Notes under the pieces: generated by a model
Told to the model about the DNA's origin: nothing
Seen by the model: the letters and a program-made list of their open reading frames with translations, nothing else
The model's database searches: none
Translations under genes and position numbers: made by a program
Shown: positions 8,105 to 16,613 of the stretch, one piece after another
Numbering within the stretch: position 1 is the first letter of the stretch
Layout: each line of letters starts with the position of its first letter
NCBI GenBank assembly: GCA_014376785.1
Contig: JACMQW010000024.1
Span: forward strand, 1-59,420
Reading direction: 5' to 3'
From: Oligoflexia bacterium
GTDB taxonomy: Bacteria; Bdellovibrionota; UBA1018
DNA length: 59,420 nucleotides

Positions 8105-8806
8105 ATGTTTCATCCAGAAAATAAGACCTTAGAACTTTCCAAACTCCTTGCGCGCGAAACCTCTGGATCCGTTTTGCTCACAGAAAGCAAGAAGCGGGAT
8201 CTCCGTTTCAGCCGATTTGCCCTTCAATGGAGCGTGGGGGCAGCCGTAACGACATTACTCGCTTGGAAACTTCTCCCCGTTCGAACGGATATGCCAGAAC
8301 AACTGAGAACAGCAGGATTCTACCTCCTAACCGGACTTTGGTTGCTTTCTTCTCTGCTCATGGGGCATCAGTTCTTCGGTTTTGCTTTTCCAGAAACGGG
8401 TGCAAACGAAACGTCCAGGCGGTCGATCGTCCGGACTCGTCAGCTGGCACTCCTTCCGCTCGCCGTGATCGGGCTCATTTCGTTTTCAACGATTCATTTT
8501 GACGACCTCACTTTCCAAATTTACCGTGACAGCCACGCTTTCAACGGCGGATGTGGGATGGTGATATTCGTCGCCGGAAGTATCCAGGCCGCTTTTCTTT
8601 ATTCATGGATGAAAAAAGGAGCGACCACCCGTCAAGCGGAAGCCGGAATGTGGGCTGCACTTTCCACGGGAGCTTTCACTTCGTTTCTCATTTCGTTCGC
8701 CTGCCAAAATGAACACCCTCTCCATATTTTAATTTGGCACTTTTTACCCTTGGGCGGTTTGGCACTCCTATCCGGCTTAGTCGCACGAAAATTCCTTCGC
8801 TGGTAA
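8105..8806 (+). CDS. nrsF: NrsF-family (DUF1109) anti-sigma factor, membrane protein
   Basis: A 233-residue, six-helix inner-membrane protein. A cytosolic N-terminal tail of about 35 residues, which binds the sigma factor in this family, is followed by hydrophobic segments near 38-55, 70-90, 110-128, 145-165, 175-195 and 208-228. Conserved features of NrsF are present: FACQNEHPLHILIWHFLP in the last loop and helix, and a cysteine-containing NGGCGM. In Caulobacter NrsF releases SigF under oxidizing or heavy-metal stress, with conserved cysteines needed for sensing; the two cysteines here (in GGCGM and ACQNE) are candidates for that. Coupled 1 bp behind the sigma gene. Confidence 0.85.
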   Translation: MFHPENKTLELSKLLARETSGSVLLTESKKRDLRFSRFALQWSVGAAVTTLLAWKLLPVRTDMPEQLRTAGFYLLTGLWLLSSLLMGHQFFGFAFPETGANETSRRSIVRTRQLALLPLAVIGLISFSTIHFDDLTFQIYRDSHAFNGGCGMVIFVAGSIQAAFLYSWMKKGATTRQAEAGMWAALSTGAFTSFLISFACQNEHPLHILIWHFLPLGGLALLSGLVARKFLRW

Positions 8807-8882
8807 CTCCGGCTTGGAATGAAACGTATTCCTGTTTAGACTAACCGAAACTGAAGCAGCCCGCATTCGGGCGAGAATATCT

Positions 8883-10157
8883 ATGGTTCGAATTGCGATC
8901 ATTGGAAGTGGAATCTCGGGAGTGACGTCGGCGTTTCTCCTGAAAAAAGATCACGAAGTTCACCTCTTTGAAGCGGATGATCGCCTCGGGGGGCACACTG
9001 CGACGAAAGATATCACCGTGGCGTCGGGAACTTACCCTATCGATACCGGCTTCATCGTCTTCAACGATTGGACCTATCCTAACTTCATCCGACTCCTCGA
9101 GCTCGGTGGCGTGAAATGGAAGGATTCCAAAATGAGCTTCTCTGTGAAAAACGAGCGCACTGGATTGGAATACAACGGCGACGGACTGAAGAAACTCTTT
9201 GCCCAATGGCGAAACCTCTTCCGCCCGTCTTTTTACCGAATGATTCTCGAAATCCTTCGGTTTAACCGCGAGGCCCCCAAACTTCTAGACGACAAGATGG
9301 GAAAGTATGGCGCGGAGGAAATTCCCCTCGGCCGCTACCTTCGTGAGGAAGGCTATTCTGAAACATTTCAGGAAAACTACATCCTCGCCATGGGAGCGGC
9401 TATCTGGTCTGCCAGTTACGATCAGATGCGAGAATTTCCCGCTCGATTTTTCATAAAATTCTTCAAAAATCACGGAATGCTGTCGGTCGATGAGCGGCCG
9501 ATTTGGAAAGTCATTGAAGGCGGATCGAAAAGCTATCTGGCACCCCTGCTCAAAGGACTCCACAACCAAATTCATCTCTCGTCTCCGATCACTTCGGTCA
9601 CTCGAAGTGCAGATGGAGTTCAACTAGAAATAGGCGGCTCGAAAAAAAGGTCAGAAAAATTCGACCAAGTGATTTTCGCCTGTCACAGCGACACGGTTGG
9701 AAGGATTTTAAAAGATCCAAGCCCAGCCGAGTCTGAGATTTTCTCAAAAATGACTTACCAACCGAACGATGTGATCTTGCACACCGATACCTCACTGCTT
9801 CCGAAACTCCGGAGCACGTGGGCGAGTTGGAATTACCTCGTTCGAAAGTCGGCGAAAAGTGATGCCGCGCTCACCTACCACATGAACATTCTGCAAGGCA
9901 TCGAATCGCCGGAGACGTTCTTAGTGAGTCTCAATCTTCGCGACCAGATTGATCCCGCCCTCATTCTGGGTTCTTGGACCTATGATCACCCAAGATTCAC
10001 CCTCGAGTCGGTCGCCGCTCAAGCCAGATGGAGCGAGATTAGCCGAATTGACCTGCGGACGCATTTCGCGGGCGCCTACTGGGCATCAGGATTTCACGAA
10101 GATGGCGTGAATTCGGCCCTGCGCGTGGCAAATTGCTTTGAAGTGAAGCTCGCTTGA
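8883..10157 (+). CDS. FAD-dependent amine-oxidase-type oxidoreductase
   Basis: A 424-residue flavoprotein. It begins with a dinucleotide-binding fold IAIIGSGISGVTSAFLLKKD, then FEADDRLGGHT, and carries DTGFIVFNDWTYPNF, characteristic of the group found beside DUF1365 and CFA-synthase genes. The C-terminal FAD motif reads FAGAYWASGFHEDGV. Related proteins in singlet-oxygen or stress lipid clusters act on membrane fatty acids; one group (UfaD) is a desaturase in furan fatty acid synthesis. Whether this one does the same is inference. A 76-bp gap separates it from nrsF, and the next gene starts on its stop codon. Confidence 0.88.
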   Translation: MVRIAIIGSGISGVTSAFLLKKDHEVHLFEADDRLGGHTATKDITVASGTYPIDTGFIVFNDWTYPNFIRLLELGGVKWKDSKMSFSVKNERTGLEYNGDGLKKLFAQWRNLFRPSFYRMILEILRFNREAPKLLDDKMGKYGAEEIPLGRYLREEGYSETFQENYILAMGAAIWSASYDQMREFPARFFIKFFKNHGMLSVDERPIWKVIEGGSKSYLAPLLKGLHNQIHLSSPITSVTRSADGVQLEIGGSKKRSEKFDQVIFACHSDTVGRILKDPSPAESEIFSKMTYQPNDVILHTDTSLLPKLRSTWASWNYLVRKSAKSDAALTYHMNILQGIESPETFLVSLNLRDQIDPALILGSWTYDHPRFTLESVAAQARWSEISRIDLRTHFAGAYWASGFHEDGVNSALRVANCFEVKLA

Positions 10158-10990
10158 ACGAGGCGCCCTTGCCCTCCCTTATTTCTAGCGCGATCTACCG
10201 AGGAAAGGTTCGGCACCGCCGGTTCATTCCTCGTGAGCGAAATTTCGAACATTCCGTCTGTTATTTCTATTTGGATTTGGACGAGGTGCCACGCCTCTTC
10301 AATCGCCGTTTTCTCTTCTCTACTCATTCGCCCTCGTTATTTGGCTTCCGAAGAAAAGCTTACTTAGGAAATCCGAAACACGACCTTCGAGAAGAAGTTC
10401 GGGACCGAGTCGAAAAAGCCATCGGCATTCGGCCCTCTGGATCCATTCGAGTCCTCACGCAAATCTCCTACCTCGGCTTCTCCTTTAACCCGGTGTCGTT
10501 TTACTACTGCTACCAAGATCAGATGCTCGTCGCGATCGTGTCGGAAATCACGAATACTCCTTGGAGCGAGCGTCATGCCTACGTGCACGACTGCCGAAAC
10601 TCCGAGCGCGAGTTTAACTTTGAAAAAGAATTCCATGTGTCGCCCTTCCTAGCGATGGAATATGACTACCGCTGGAAATTTACCGATCCGGCAAAAGCAC
10701 TCGTGATCCATATGGAAAATCGGGCGGAACGTCTGTCCTCGGACTCGAAAGACACGAAACGGTCTAAGCTTGATCCCGTGACATTTGAAGCCACTTTAAC
10801 GCTGCGGCGCTTAGAATGGACCGGAAATGAACTTTTCTGGGCCCTTCTTTCCCAGCCTTTCATGACTTGGAAAACCCACATTCTCATTTACGGACATGCC
10901 GCGATTCTCTGGCTGAGAAGATTTCCGGTCTACACGCATCCCGGAGCCCTCCGGGTCATTCCGACGAAGAAAGTGAAACACCCTTTATGA
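10154..10990 (+). CDS. DUF1365 family protein
   Basis: A 278-residue protein of the DUF1365 family. Signature stretches are YRGKVRHRRFIPRERNFEHS at the N-terminus, then FGFRRKAYLG, and SYLGFSFNPVSFYYCY. HDCRNSEREFNFEKEFHVSPF follows in the expected order. The function is not established; members almost always sit between an FAD amine oxidase and a CFA-synthase-like methyltransferase. The likely start is a TTG whose last two bases lie in the TGA of the previous gene (TTGA overlap). Confidence 0.88.
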   Translation: MNEAPLPSLISSAIYRGKVRHRRFIPRERNFEHSVCYFYLDLDEVPRLFNRRFLFSTHSPSLFGFRRKAYLGNPKHDLREEVRDRVEKAIGIRPSGSIRVLTQISYLGFSFNPVSFYYCYQDQMLVAIVSEITNTPWSERHAYVHDCRNSEREFNFEKEFHVSPFLAMEYDYRWKFTDPAKALVIHMENRAERLSSDSKDTKRSKLDPVTFEATLTLRRLEWTGNELFWALLSQPFMTWKTHILIYGHAAILWLRRFPVYTHPGALRVIPTKKVKHPL

Positions 10991-12303
10991 TGAAAAATAA
11001 CCTCACTAAAAGCATCACCGACTTTTCCCGTCCGACGGCGTTTCTCAGCGCCAGGATTCTCGATTCTTTTTGTCGAAAGAAGCTTTTCGCTAAGATGAAA
11101 CGCCTTCGCCAGGGTTTTATCTCCTTTGAAGATGCCGACGGCGTTTTCGAAAAATTTGGCGATACGAATGCGCCTGCTGACGTCCGAACCCACGTGCGGG
11201 TGACGAACGCACGAGCTTACTCTCGAATTGCTCTGGGCGGCAGCGTGGGTACCGGCGAAAGCTATGTCGATGGGGATTGGGAAGCGTCCAACTTGGTAGC
11301 GCTCGTTCGAATTTTCGTCATGAATCGCGATGTGCTGAACGCGCTGGATTCTGGACTAGGGGCATTTTTCCAACCCTTGCAGCGCGCCCTTCACCGCTTC
11401 CGGTCAAATCACGAAGAACAAGCATGCGCAAATATCCGGGCACACTACGACCTTGGAAATGACTTTTTCAACCTATTCTTAGGTCCTACTTGGATGTACA
11501 GCTCTGGCATTTATCCGAGTCCAACCGCCACCCTTGAAGAAGCTCAGTACGAAAAAAACGACCGCATTTGCAGAAAACTCCGAATCAAACCGGAGCAAAC
11601 GTTGGTAGAAATCGGTACCGGATGGGGCGGATTTGCGATCCATGCGGCGAAACATTACGGCTGTCATGTCACCACCACAACGATCTCGCAAGCACAGTAC
11701 GACTTTGCGAAAGCCCGGATTATTTCCGAGAAGCTAGAAGATCGAATCACACTTCTACTGAAAGACTACCGAACTTTGGAAGGGACTTTCGACCACCTGG
11801 TGTCGATTGAAATGATCGAGGCGGTCGGACTAAAGTACTTCAATACCTACTTCAAAAAATGCTCGAGCTTACTGAAGCCCGATGGCTCGATGTGCTTGCA
11901 GGGAATTCTCATCCAAGACCAATTCTATCAGCAGGCGGCGAAGTCCGTCGACTTCATCCAAACCCATGTCTTTCCAGGATCCGCGATCCCATCGGTCAGC
12001 CGAATTATGGAATCCATTCAGAAACAAACGGATTTGAAACTTTTTCATCTCGAAGATTTCGGACTTCATTACGCCCGAACTTTAAACGAATGGCACGCAA
12101 GGCTGAACGTTCAACGGGAGGAATTTTCGGCACGGGGTTATTCAGACGCGCTCTTTCGACTTTGGCGTTACTACTTTGCTTATTGCGAAGGGGGCTTTCT
12201 TGAAAAACAAATCAGTGTTGCTCAGTTCGTGTTTACAAAACCACGCCATGAAAACCTGCCAGTCCTAATCGAAAATCTAGAAACTTGGGAGGTCTTAGTA
12301 TGA
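10987..12303 (+). CDS. Cyclopropane-fatty-acid-synthase-like methyltransferase (first copy)
   Basis: A 438-residue SAM enzyme of the CFA synthase family, which methylates or cyclopropanates unsaturated acyl chains of phospholipids at the inner membrane. It has RAHYDLGNDFFNLFLGPTWM, the SAM loop VEIGTGWGGFAIHAA, and SIEMIEAVGLKYFNTYFKK. The usual YSC(A/G) near the active site is YSSGIY, so the Cys equivalent to E. coli Cys139 is Ser, and the downstream HTIG-type segment reads LQGILIQDQ. These changes place it in the CFA-like branch seen in stress clusters rather than classic Cfa. The start at 10987 forms an ATGA overlap with the preceding stop. Confidence 0.88.
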   Translation: MMKNNLTKSITDFSRPTAFLSARILDSFCRKKLFAKMKRLRQGFISFEDADGVFEKFGDTNAPADVRTHVRVTNARAYSRIALGGSVGTGESYVDGDWEASNLVALVRIFVMNRDVLNALDSGLGAFFQPLQRALHRFRSNHEEQACANIRAHYDLGNDFFNLFLGPTWMYSSGIYPSPTATLEEAQYEKNDRICRKLRIKPEQTLVEIGTGWGGFAIHAAKHYGCHVTTTTISQAQYDFAKARIISEKLEDRITLLLKDYRTLEGTFDHLVSIEMIEAVGLKYFNTYFKKCSSLLKPDGSMCLQGILIQDQFYQQAAKSVDFIQTHVFPGSAIPSVSRIMESIQKQTDLKLFHLEDFGLHYARTLNEWHARLNVQREEFSARGYSDALFRLWRYYFAYCEGGFLEKQISVAQFVFTKPRHENLPVLIENLETWEVLV

Positions 12304-13388
12304 ATGCGATGGACTTAGTCACACGGAAATTTATCGACCTCGCAGAAAATGGAAAAATGCCGGATGCTGTCCTCCGTCTCGGAATAAAGAAACTCTGCCA
12401 TGACCGCTTAAAATCACTTCAGGGCCCTGATTTGGATTCGGAGAAAAAGCGCCTCCAATCTTACGTCGAAGTGCTGAGAAAAGCACCGATCGCTGTTCAC
12501 ACCGAAGCCGCAAACACTCAACACTATGAAGTACCCACCGAGTTTTATCGCCTCGCGCTCGGGAAAAATCTAAAATACTCCTCTGCCTATTTCGCCCCAG
12601 GCGTTTCAGACCTTTCAGTTGCTGAAGACGAAGCACTGCTCCAGACGATCAAACGCGCGGAATTAAAGGATGGAATGCGCATTTTGGAACTCGGTTGCGG
12701 ATGGGGCTCACTCACGCTCGCCATGGCCAGAAAGTTTCCGAATGCAAAAATTACCGGCATTTCAAATTCTCGAACCCAGCGAGAAAGTATCTTGGCGGCC
12801 GCGAAAGCAGAGGGCTTATCTGGGGTCGAAATCATCACTCGAAATCTCTCAACCGGGATTGGGCTTCCCGTATCCGAGTTTGATCGCGTCGTTTCAGTCG
12901 AAATGTTTGAGCACATGCAGAACTATCGATCGCTCATGGCGCAAGTCTCCGAGGTGCTTAAACCGGAAGGAAAACTATTCATTCACATTTTCACCCATCG
13001 GCAGTTTGCTTATCCCTTTCAAACCGAGGGCGAAGACGACTGGATGGGAAAATATTTCTTCACTGGCGGGCAAATGCCTTCGCATGATCTTCTGCTCTTT
13101 TTTCAGGATGATTTGAAGATTCAAAACCAATGGGCCTGGTCAGGCTGCCACTACGCTAAGACTGCTGAGGCTTGGCTAGCCAATCAAGATCGAAATCGTG
13201 AAAAAATCATCGCCCTTTTTCAAAAAACTTATGGCTCGATAAGAGAGGCTGAAATCTGGTTTAATCGCTGGAGGATGTTCTTTCTCGCCTGTGCGGAACT
13301 GTTTAACTACGATCAGGGAAACGAATGGGGAGTTTCCCATTACCTCTTCCAAAACTCCAAAGCCGGAACTCCTGGGGAGAGTTGTTAG
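12300..13388 (+). CDS. CFA-synthase-like SAM methyltransferase (second copy)
   Basis: A 362-residue methyltransferase of a different CFA-family branch from the preceding gene. Motifs in order are TQHYEVPTEFYRLALGKNLK followed by YSSAYF, then LELGCGWGSLTLAMA, ISNSRTQRESI, VVSVEMFEHMQNY, and DDWMGKYFFTGGQMPSHDL. The last pattern is typical of the subgroup that also includes plant-type N-methyltransferase relatives. It likely acts on the same lipid pool as its neighbour. An ATGA overlap at 12300-12303 couples translation. A longer form from 12285 is less likely because it would overlap the preceding gene further. Confidence 0.85.
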   Translation: MNAMDLVTRKFIDLAENGKMPDAVLRLGIKKLCHDRLKSLQGPDLDSEKKRLQSYVEVLRKAPIAVHTEAANTQHYEVPTEFYRLALGKNLKYSSAYFAPGVSDLSVAEDEALLQTIKRAELKDGMRILELGCGWGSLTLAMARKFPNAKITGISNSRTQRESILAAAKAEGLSGVEIITRNLSTGIGLPVSEFDRVVSVEMFEHMQNYRSLMAQVSEVLKPEGKLFIHIFTHRQFAYPFQTEGEDDWMGKYFFTGGQMPSHDLLLFFQDDLKIQNQWAWSGCHYAKTAEAWLANQDRNREKIIALFQKTYGSIREAEIWFNRWRMFFLACAELFNYDQGNEWGVSHYLFQNSKAGTPGESC

Positions 13389-13985
13389 ATGAAAAAAATC
13401 AGACCGATCTGGAAAGAATTTTCCGCGCATCGAATCGGTTTAGCCTGGTTTATTGCGGCTACCTTGTTGAGCGTCCCGGGACAGGTTACTCATGCCGAAG
13501 AGGCTCGATTTTCGTCAACCGCGGAAATTGCGGGTAAGGCTCTGGTTCGCCAAGGGGTCGGAACTCGCAAGGCAACTCTTTTTGCAATCCGAGTTTACGA
13601 TGCGGCCTTTTACGGGATGACTCCCGCAAAAGACCTCGCCGAAGTGCTCGCGATGCCGAATCCGAAACGTTTCGATATTCGATATGCCCGTGACTTTAAA
13701 CTCGATCAGACTCGGGAGGCGTGGACCTACCAGTTTCGCGAAAGCTCCGGAATGAAAATGGAGGATTTGAAGAGTCAGATCGATTTGCTCCTGTCTTTCC
13801 AAAAACCGATTAAAGAAAACGATGTCCAGCGGTTCGATTTAAAAGACGGAATAACCGAATTTTTCATCAACGGAGAAAAACTGGGAGAAATTCGCGGCGC
13901 GGTTTTCCAAAAGGCTTTACTCACTGTCTTCTTCGGTCCGAATCCGCCTACCAAAGACCTTCAGAAAGGGCTCTACAACCAATGA
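13389..13985 (+). CDS. Chalcone-isomerase-like secreted protein
   Basis: A 198-residue member of the chalcone isomerase-like family (PF16036 type). An N-terminal signal segment (GLAWFIAATLLSVPGQVTHA) should export it to the periplasm. The mature part starts AEEARFSSTAEIAGKALVRQ and shows GVGTRKATLFAIRVYDAAFY, the family's hallmark, then FDIRYARDFK and FFGPNPPTKDLQKGL at the end. Bacterial members are non-catalytic or lipid-binding as far as is known. It starts immediately after the preceding stop and shares an ATGA with the next gene. Confidence 0.85.
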   Translation: MKKIRPIWKEFSAHRIGLAWFIAATLLSVPGQVTHAEEARFSSTAEIAGKALVRQGVGTRKATLFAIRVYDAAFYGMTPAKDLAEVLAMPNPKRFDIRYARDFKLDQTREAWTYQFRESSGMKMEDLKSQIDLLLSFQKPIKENDVQRFDLKDGITEFFINGEKLGEIRGAVFQKALLTVFFGPNPPTKDLQKGLYNQ

Positions 13986-14326
13986 ATTCAAAAAAACCGA
14001 TCGTGCTTTTCTGCGGAATCGTTCTCATCACCATGACCGCACTCACCACTTGGGCTTCGCTTGAGCGGGGAGTCATCGATGGGTTCCGAACCCTCGCGAC
14101 TGACCGCTGGGGGTTAGCTACGCTGTTTGATGCCTACTTTGCGTTTCTCACTTTTTATCTTTGGGTTTTGTATAAAGAAAGAGGACTTACGAAACGCCTC
14201 CTTTGGCTCTTATTTCTCTTGGGGTTCGGAAATTTCGCAATCTCTGCGTTTCTCTTGAAAGAATTGGTCAAATGGAAGTCTAAGGATGGATTCTCGGCAC
14301 TCCTTGCGGATCGTCCGAACGGATGA
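13982..14326 (+). CDS. DUF1475-like small membrane protein
   Basis: A 114-residue membrane protein with about three helices (near residues 7-27, 45-66 and 75-95). The pattern WASLERGVIDGF followed by WGLATLFDAYFAFLTFYLWV and YKERG matches the DUF1475 family as I remember it. Function unknown. Its position inside the lipid operon, with ATGA overlaps on both sides, suggests a role in membrane modification. Confidence 0.7.
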   Translation: MNSKKPIVLFCGIVLITMTALTTWASLERGVIDGFRTLATDRWGLATLFDAYFAFLTFYLWVLYKERGLTKRLLWLLFLLGFGNFAISAFLLKELVKWKSKDGFSALLADRPNG

Positions 14327-14799
14327 TGACCTCGGGAACATCTCCTGGATTCATACAGCGGAAACTTTGGCTTCCGCTGCTTGGTCAGCTTAAACAAGGA
14401 ATTTCCCCTGAGAAACTCGCATCCAGTGTGGCCTGGGCCGGAGTGCTTGGAATCTTTCCGATTTTAGGTGCAACCACCGGCCTCTGCCTCATCGTCGGAC
14501 AATGGAAAAAACTCAATCAAGTAGCGCTCCAAACCATCAATTACCTCATCACACCGCTCCACCTTCTGCTCATTCCAATCTTTATCAAAATCGGCGAAAA
14601 ATTTTTTGGATTGAACTCGGTGACTTTTGATCCTCGAATTCTCGTTCCCGAATTTTTTGCTTCGCCTGGAGTTTTCTTTCAACGCTATGGAGCATCGGCC
14701 CTCTCTGGTATTTCAGTCTGGGCGATCGTCGCTTATCCGCTCTACCGTCTGCTTTTCTCACTCTTCTCGGTATTTCTGAAAAAAAGGACTTCGCCATGA
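14323..14799 (+). CDS. DUF2062 family membrane protein
   Basis: A 158-residue membrane protein of the DUF2062 family: QGISPEKLASSVAWAGVLGI followed by FPILGATTGLCL, then NYLITPLHLLLIPIFIKIGE. Three hydrophobic segments are evident, near residues 35-60, 75-95 and 125-150. The family is found next to glycosyltransferase and lipid genes and has no proven activity. Coupled by ATGA overlaps to both neighbours. Confidence 0.78.
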   Translation: MMTSGTSPGFIQRKLWLPLLGQLKQGISPEKLASSVAWAGVLGIFPILGATTGLCLIVGQWKKLNQVALQTINYLITPLHLLLIPIFIKIGEKFFGLNSVTFDPRILVPEFFASPGVFFQRYGASALSGISVWAIVAYPLYRLLFSLFSVFLKKRTSP

Positions 14800-15593
14800 C
14801 CCCTCTCTCCCTGCCCGCACTCGTTGGCCTGCTGACCTCCGGCTCCTTTTTGCTCTTTAGCCTGGCGTGGTTCACGGGAAAGCGCCTAGAAAACTACTCC
14901 ATCGTGGACGCACTCTGGGCACTTTCGTTTGGCTTTTTTGCGCTGCTGATTATTCTACTCAGCCCGGGCTACACCACCCGTAAATTTCTCTTTGGAGGAA
15001 TGTTTCTGATTTGGAGTCTTCGACTCGGAATTTACCTCACCTCCCGGATCTTCGGCCACCTCGATCATGAGGACGAACGATATCGAAATCTGCGAGTGGA
15101 ATACGGGGGAAATGTGGACCTTCGATTTTACCTTTTCTACATTTACCAAGCGCTCTCGGTGATTTTTCTCCTAGCTCCCCTGATCATTTCTTCGACCAAC
15201 CCAGACCCCGAAATCACGCGCCTAGAAATCACCGGCGCCTTAATTTGGGTCATCGGTTTAATCGGCGAGTCCGTATCAGATGCGCAAAAAGCCGCGTTTC
15301 GAGGAAATGCCGCGAACCGTGGAAAAATCTGCTCGACGGGACTCTGGGCCTATTCAAGGCACCCGAATTATTTTTTCGAATCCGTGATCTGGGTCGGGTA
15401 TGGCGTTTTCGCGATCGCGACGCCTCACGGCTGGATGACTCTTTACGCGCCCATCCTGATGATCACCTTGTTGCTGAAAGTTACGGGAGTGCCCCTGGCT
15501 GAAAAAAATGCGTTAAAAACCTATGGCGACGCGTTTCGAAAATACCAGAAGGAAACGAGTCTCTTCATCCCACTCCCGAAACGGAAAGCTTAA
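14796..15593 (+). CDS. DUF1295 / steroid 5-alpha-reductase-like membrane protein
   Basis: A 265-residue multi-pass protein of the DUF1295 family. It has the characteristic YSIVDALWALSFGFFALLII at the N-terminus, LRLGIYLTSRIFGHLDHEDE with RY following, and CSTGLWAYSRHPNYFFESVI near residue 185, the conserved RHPNYF(g/e)E motif. Related proteins are NAD(P)H-dependent reductases or methyltransferases of lipids; the precise activity here is unknown. Last gene of the operon. Its stop overlaps the convergent dusC-like stop by 4 bp, so no terminator space exists between them. Confidence 0.85.
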   Translation: MTPLSLPALVGLLTSGSFLLFSLAWFTGKRLENYSIVDALWALSFGFFALLIILLSPGYTTRKFLFGGMFLIWSLRLGIYLTSRIFGHLDHEDERYRNLRVEYGGNVDLRFYLFYIYQALSVIFLLAPLIISSTNPDPEITRLEITGALIWVIGLIGESVSDAQKAAFRGNAANRGKICSTGLWAYSRHPNYFFESVIWVGYGVFAIATPHGWMTLYAPILMITLLLKVTGVPLAEKNALKTYGDAFRKYQKETSLFIPLPKRKA

Positions 15594-16612
15594 ATTTCGG
15601 CGAGGGATGCGAAAATTTCGGGCAGTGTTTCGAAGCGTTTTACCCGCGTAAACCAGTTCGTTCCGTGATGCACTTCCGAGTACCGTAACCATTGCTTTAC
15701 TCTTCGCGCGGCGTAACGGGTGTCGTCCCCTTTTTGAGAAAACAAACGAGACAGTTCCGCGAAACGCGACAAGTGGGGCAACCAAGCTTTTAGGTCGACG
15801 GCTAGTGGCAAGGTTTCGGCCACGGTGCCACCCGTTTCATCGACTAACTCATTTCGAATTCGATGCGCAAGCCATGGGTCCGCAAGCGCGCTCCGGCCGA
15901 TCATGAAATGTTCGCAACCTGAAATCTCCCGGCACTTTCGAAAGTCTTCGATTCGCCAAATATCTCCATTCGCGACGACGGGAATTTTAACGCCTAACCT
16001 CGCCTTTCCGATCCATTCCCAGTACGCGGGCGGCTGGTAGCCGTTCATTTTCGTTCGCGCATGAATCGTAATCCAACTCGCTCCGCCGGCTTCAGCCCTT
16101 TTCGCGTTCTCGATGACCACTGCCGGGTCATCCCATCCGAGCCGCAATTTCGCGGACACGGGTAAGTGAGAGGGAGTCGCCGCTCGAACCGCGGCGACGA
16201 TCATTTCCAGACGTTCTGGGTACTTCAAAAGGGTCGCTCCGCCATCATGACGGTTCACGGTTGGCGCTGGACAGCCGAAATTTAAATCGATTCCAGGGGC
16301 TCCGAGTGAAATCACTTCGCGCGCACTCTCCGCTAGGCGACTGGGATCCCCGCCGAGAAGCTGCGGCTGAACGAGAACGCTTTTGCCGGTGCGAAATCCA
16401 TTTTCACATTCAGGAATTTCTTTTCGAAAAACTTTTTTTGGGATGACGGTTTGGGAAACTCTGAGAAATTCGCTCACCACATGAGAAAAGCCGCCAATTT
16501 CGGTCAGCATCGCGCGCATCGGAGCGTCGGTGATGCCCTCCATCGGAGCGAGGATGATCGCGGGTCGTCCAGCGGAAACCTCTAATCCGGAAAGCAGGGA
16601 CGAAGTCGGCAT
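15590..16612 (-). CDS. tRNA-dihydrouridine synthase (DusC-like)
   Basis: A flavoenzyme of 340 residues reducing uridine to dihydrouridine in tRNA. Motifs: LAPMEGITDAPMRAMLTEIG at the FMN site, VQLLGG-like VQPQLLGGDPSRLAE, GIDLNFGCPAPTVNRHDGGA with the catalytic Cys, KLRLGWDD, and SGCEHFMIGRSAL. By-eye comparison is closest to E. coli DusC (position 16), for instance LTEIG, IANGEIW/VANGDIW and the SGC-MIGR stretch. I use the ATG at 16610-16612; the open frame extends upstream, but that part is inside murI. It starts 1 bp after the murI stop. Confidence 0.88.
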   Translation of the reverse strand: MPTSSLLSGLEVSAGRPAIILAPMEGITDAPMRAMLTEIGGFSHVVSEFLRVSQTVIPKKVFRKEIPECENGFRTGKSVLVQPQLLGGDPSRLAESAREVISLGAPGIDLNFGCPAPTVNRHDGGATLLKYPERLEMIVAAVRAATPSHLPVSAKLRLGWDDPAVVIENAKRAEAGGASWITIHARTKMNGYQPPAYWEWIGKARLGVKIPVVANGDIWRIEDFRKCREISGCEHFMIGRSALADPWLAHRIRNELVDETGGTVAETLPLAVDLKAWLPHLSRFAELSRLFSQKGDDTRYAARRVKQWLRYSEVHHGTNWFTRVKRFETLPEIFASLAEI

Positions 16613-16613
16613 T

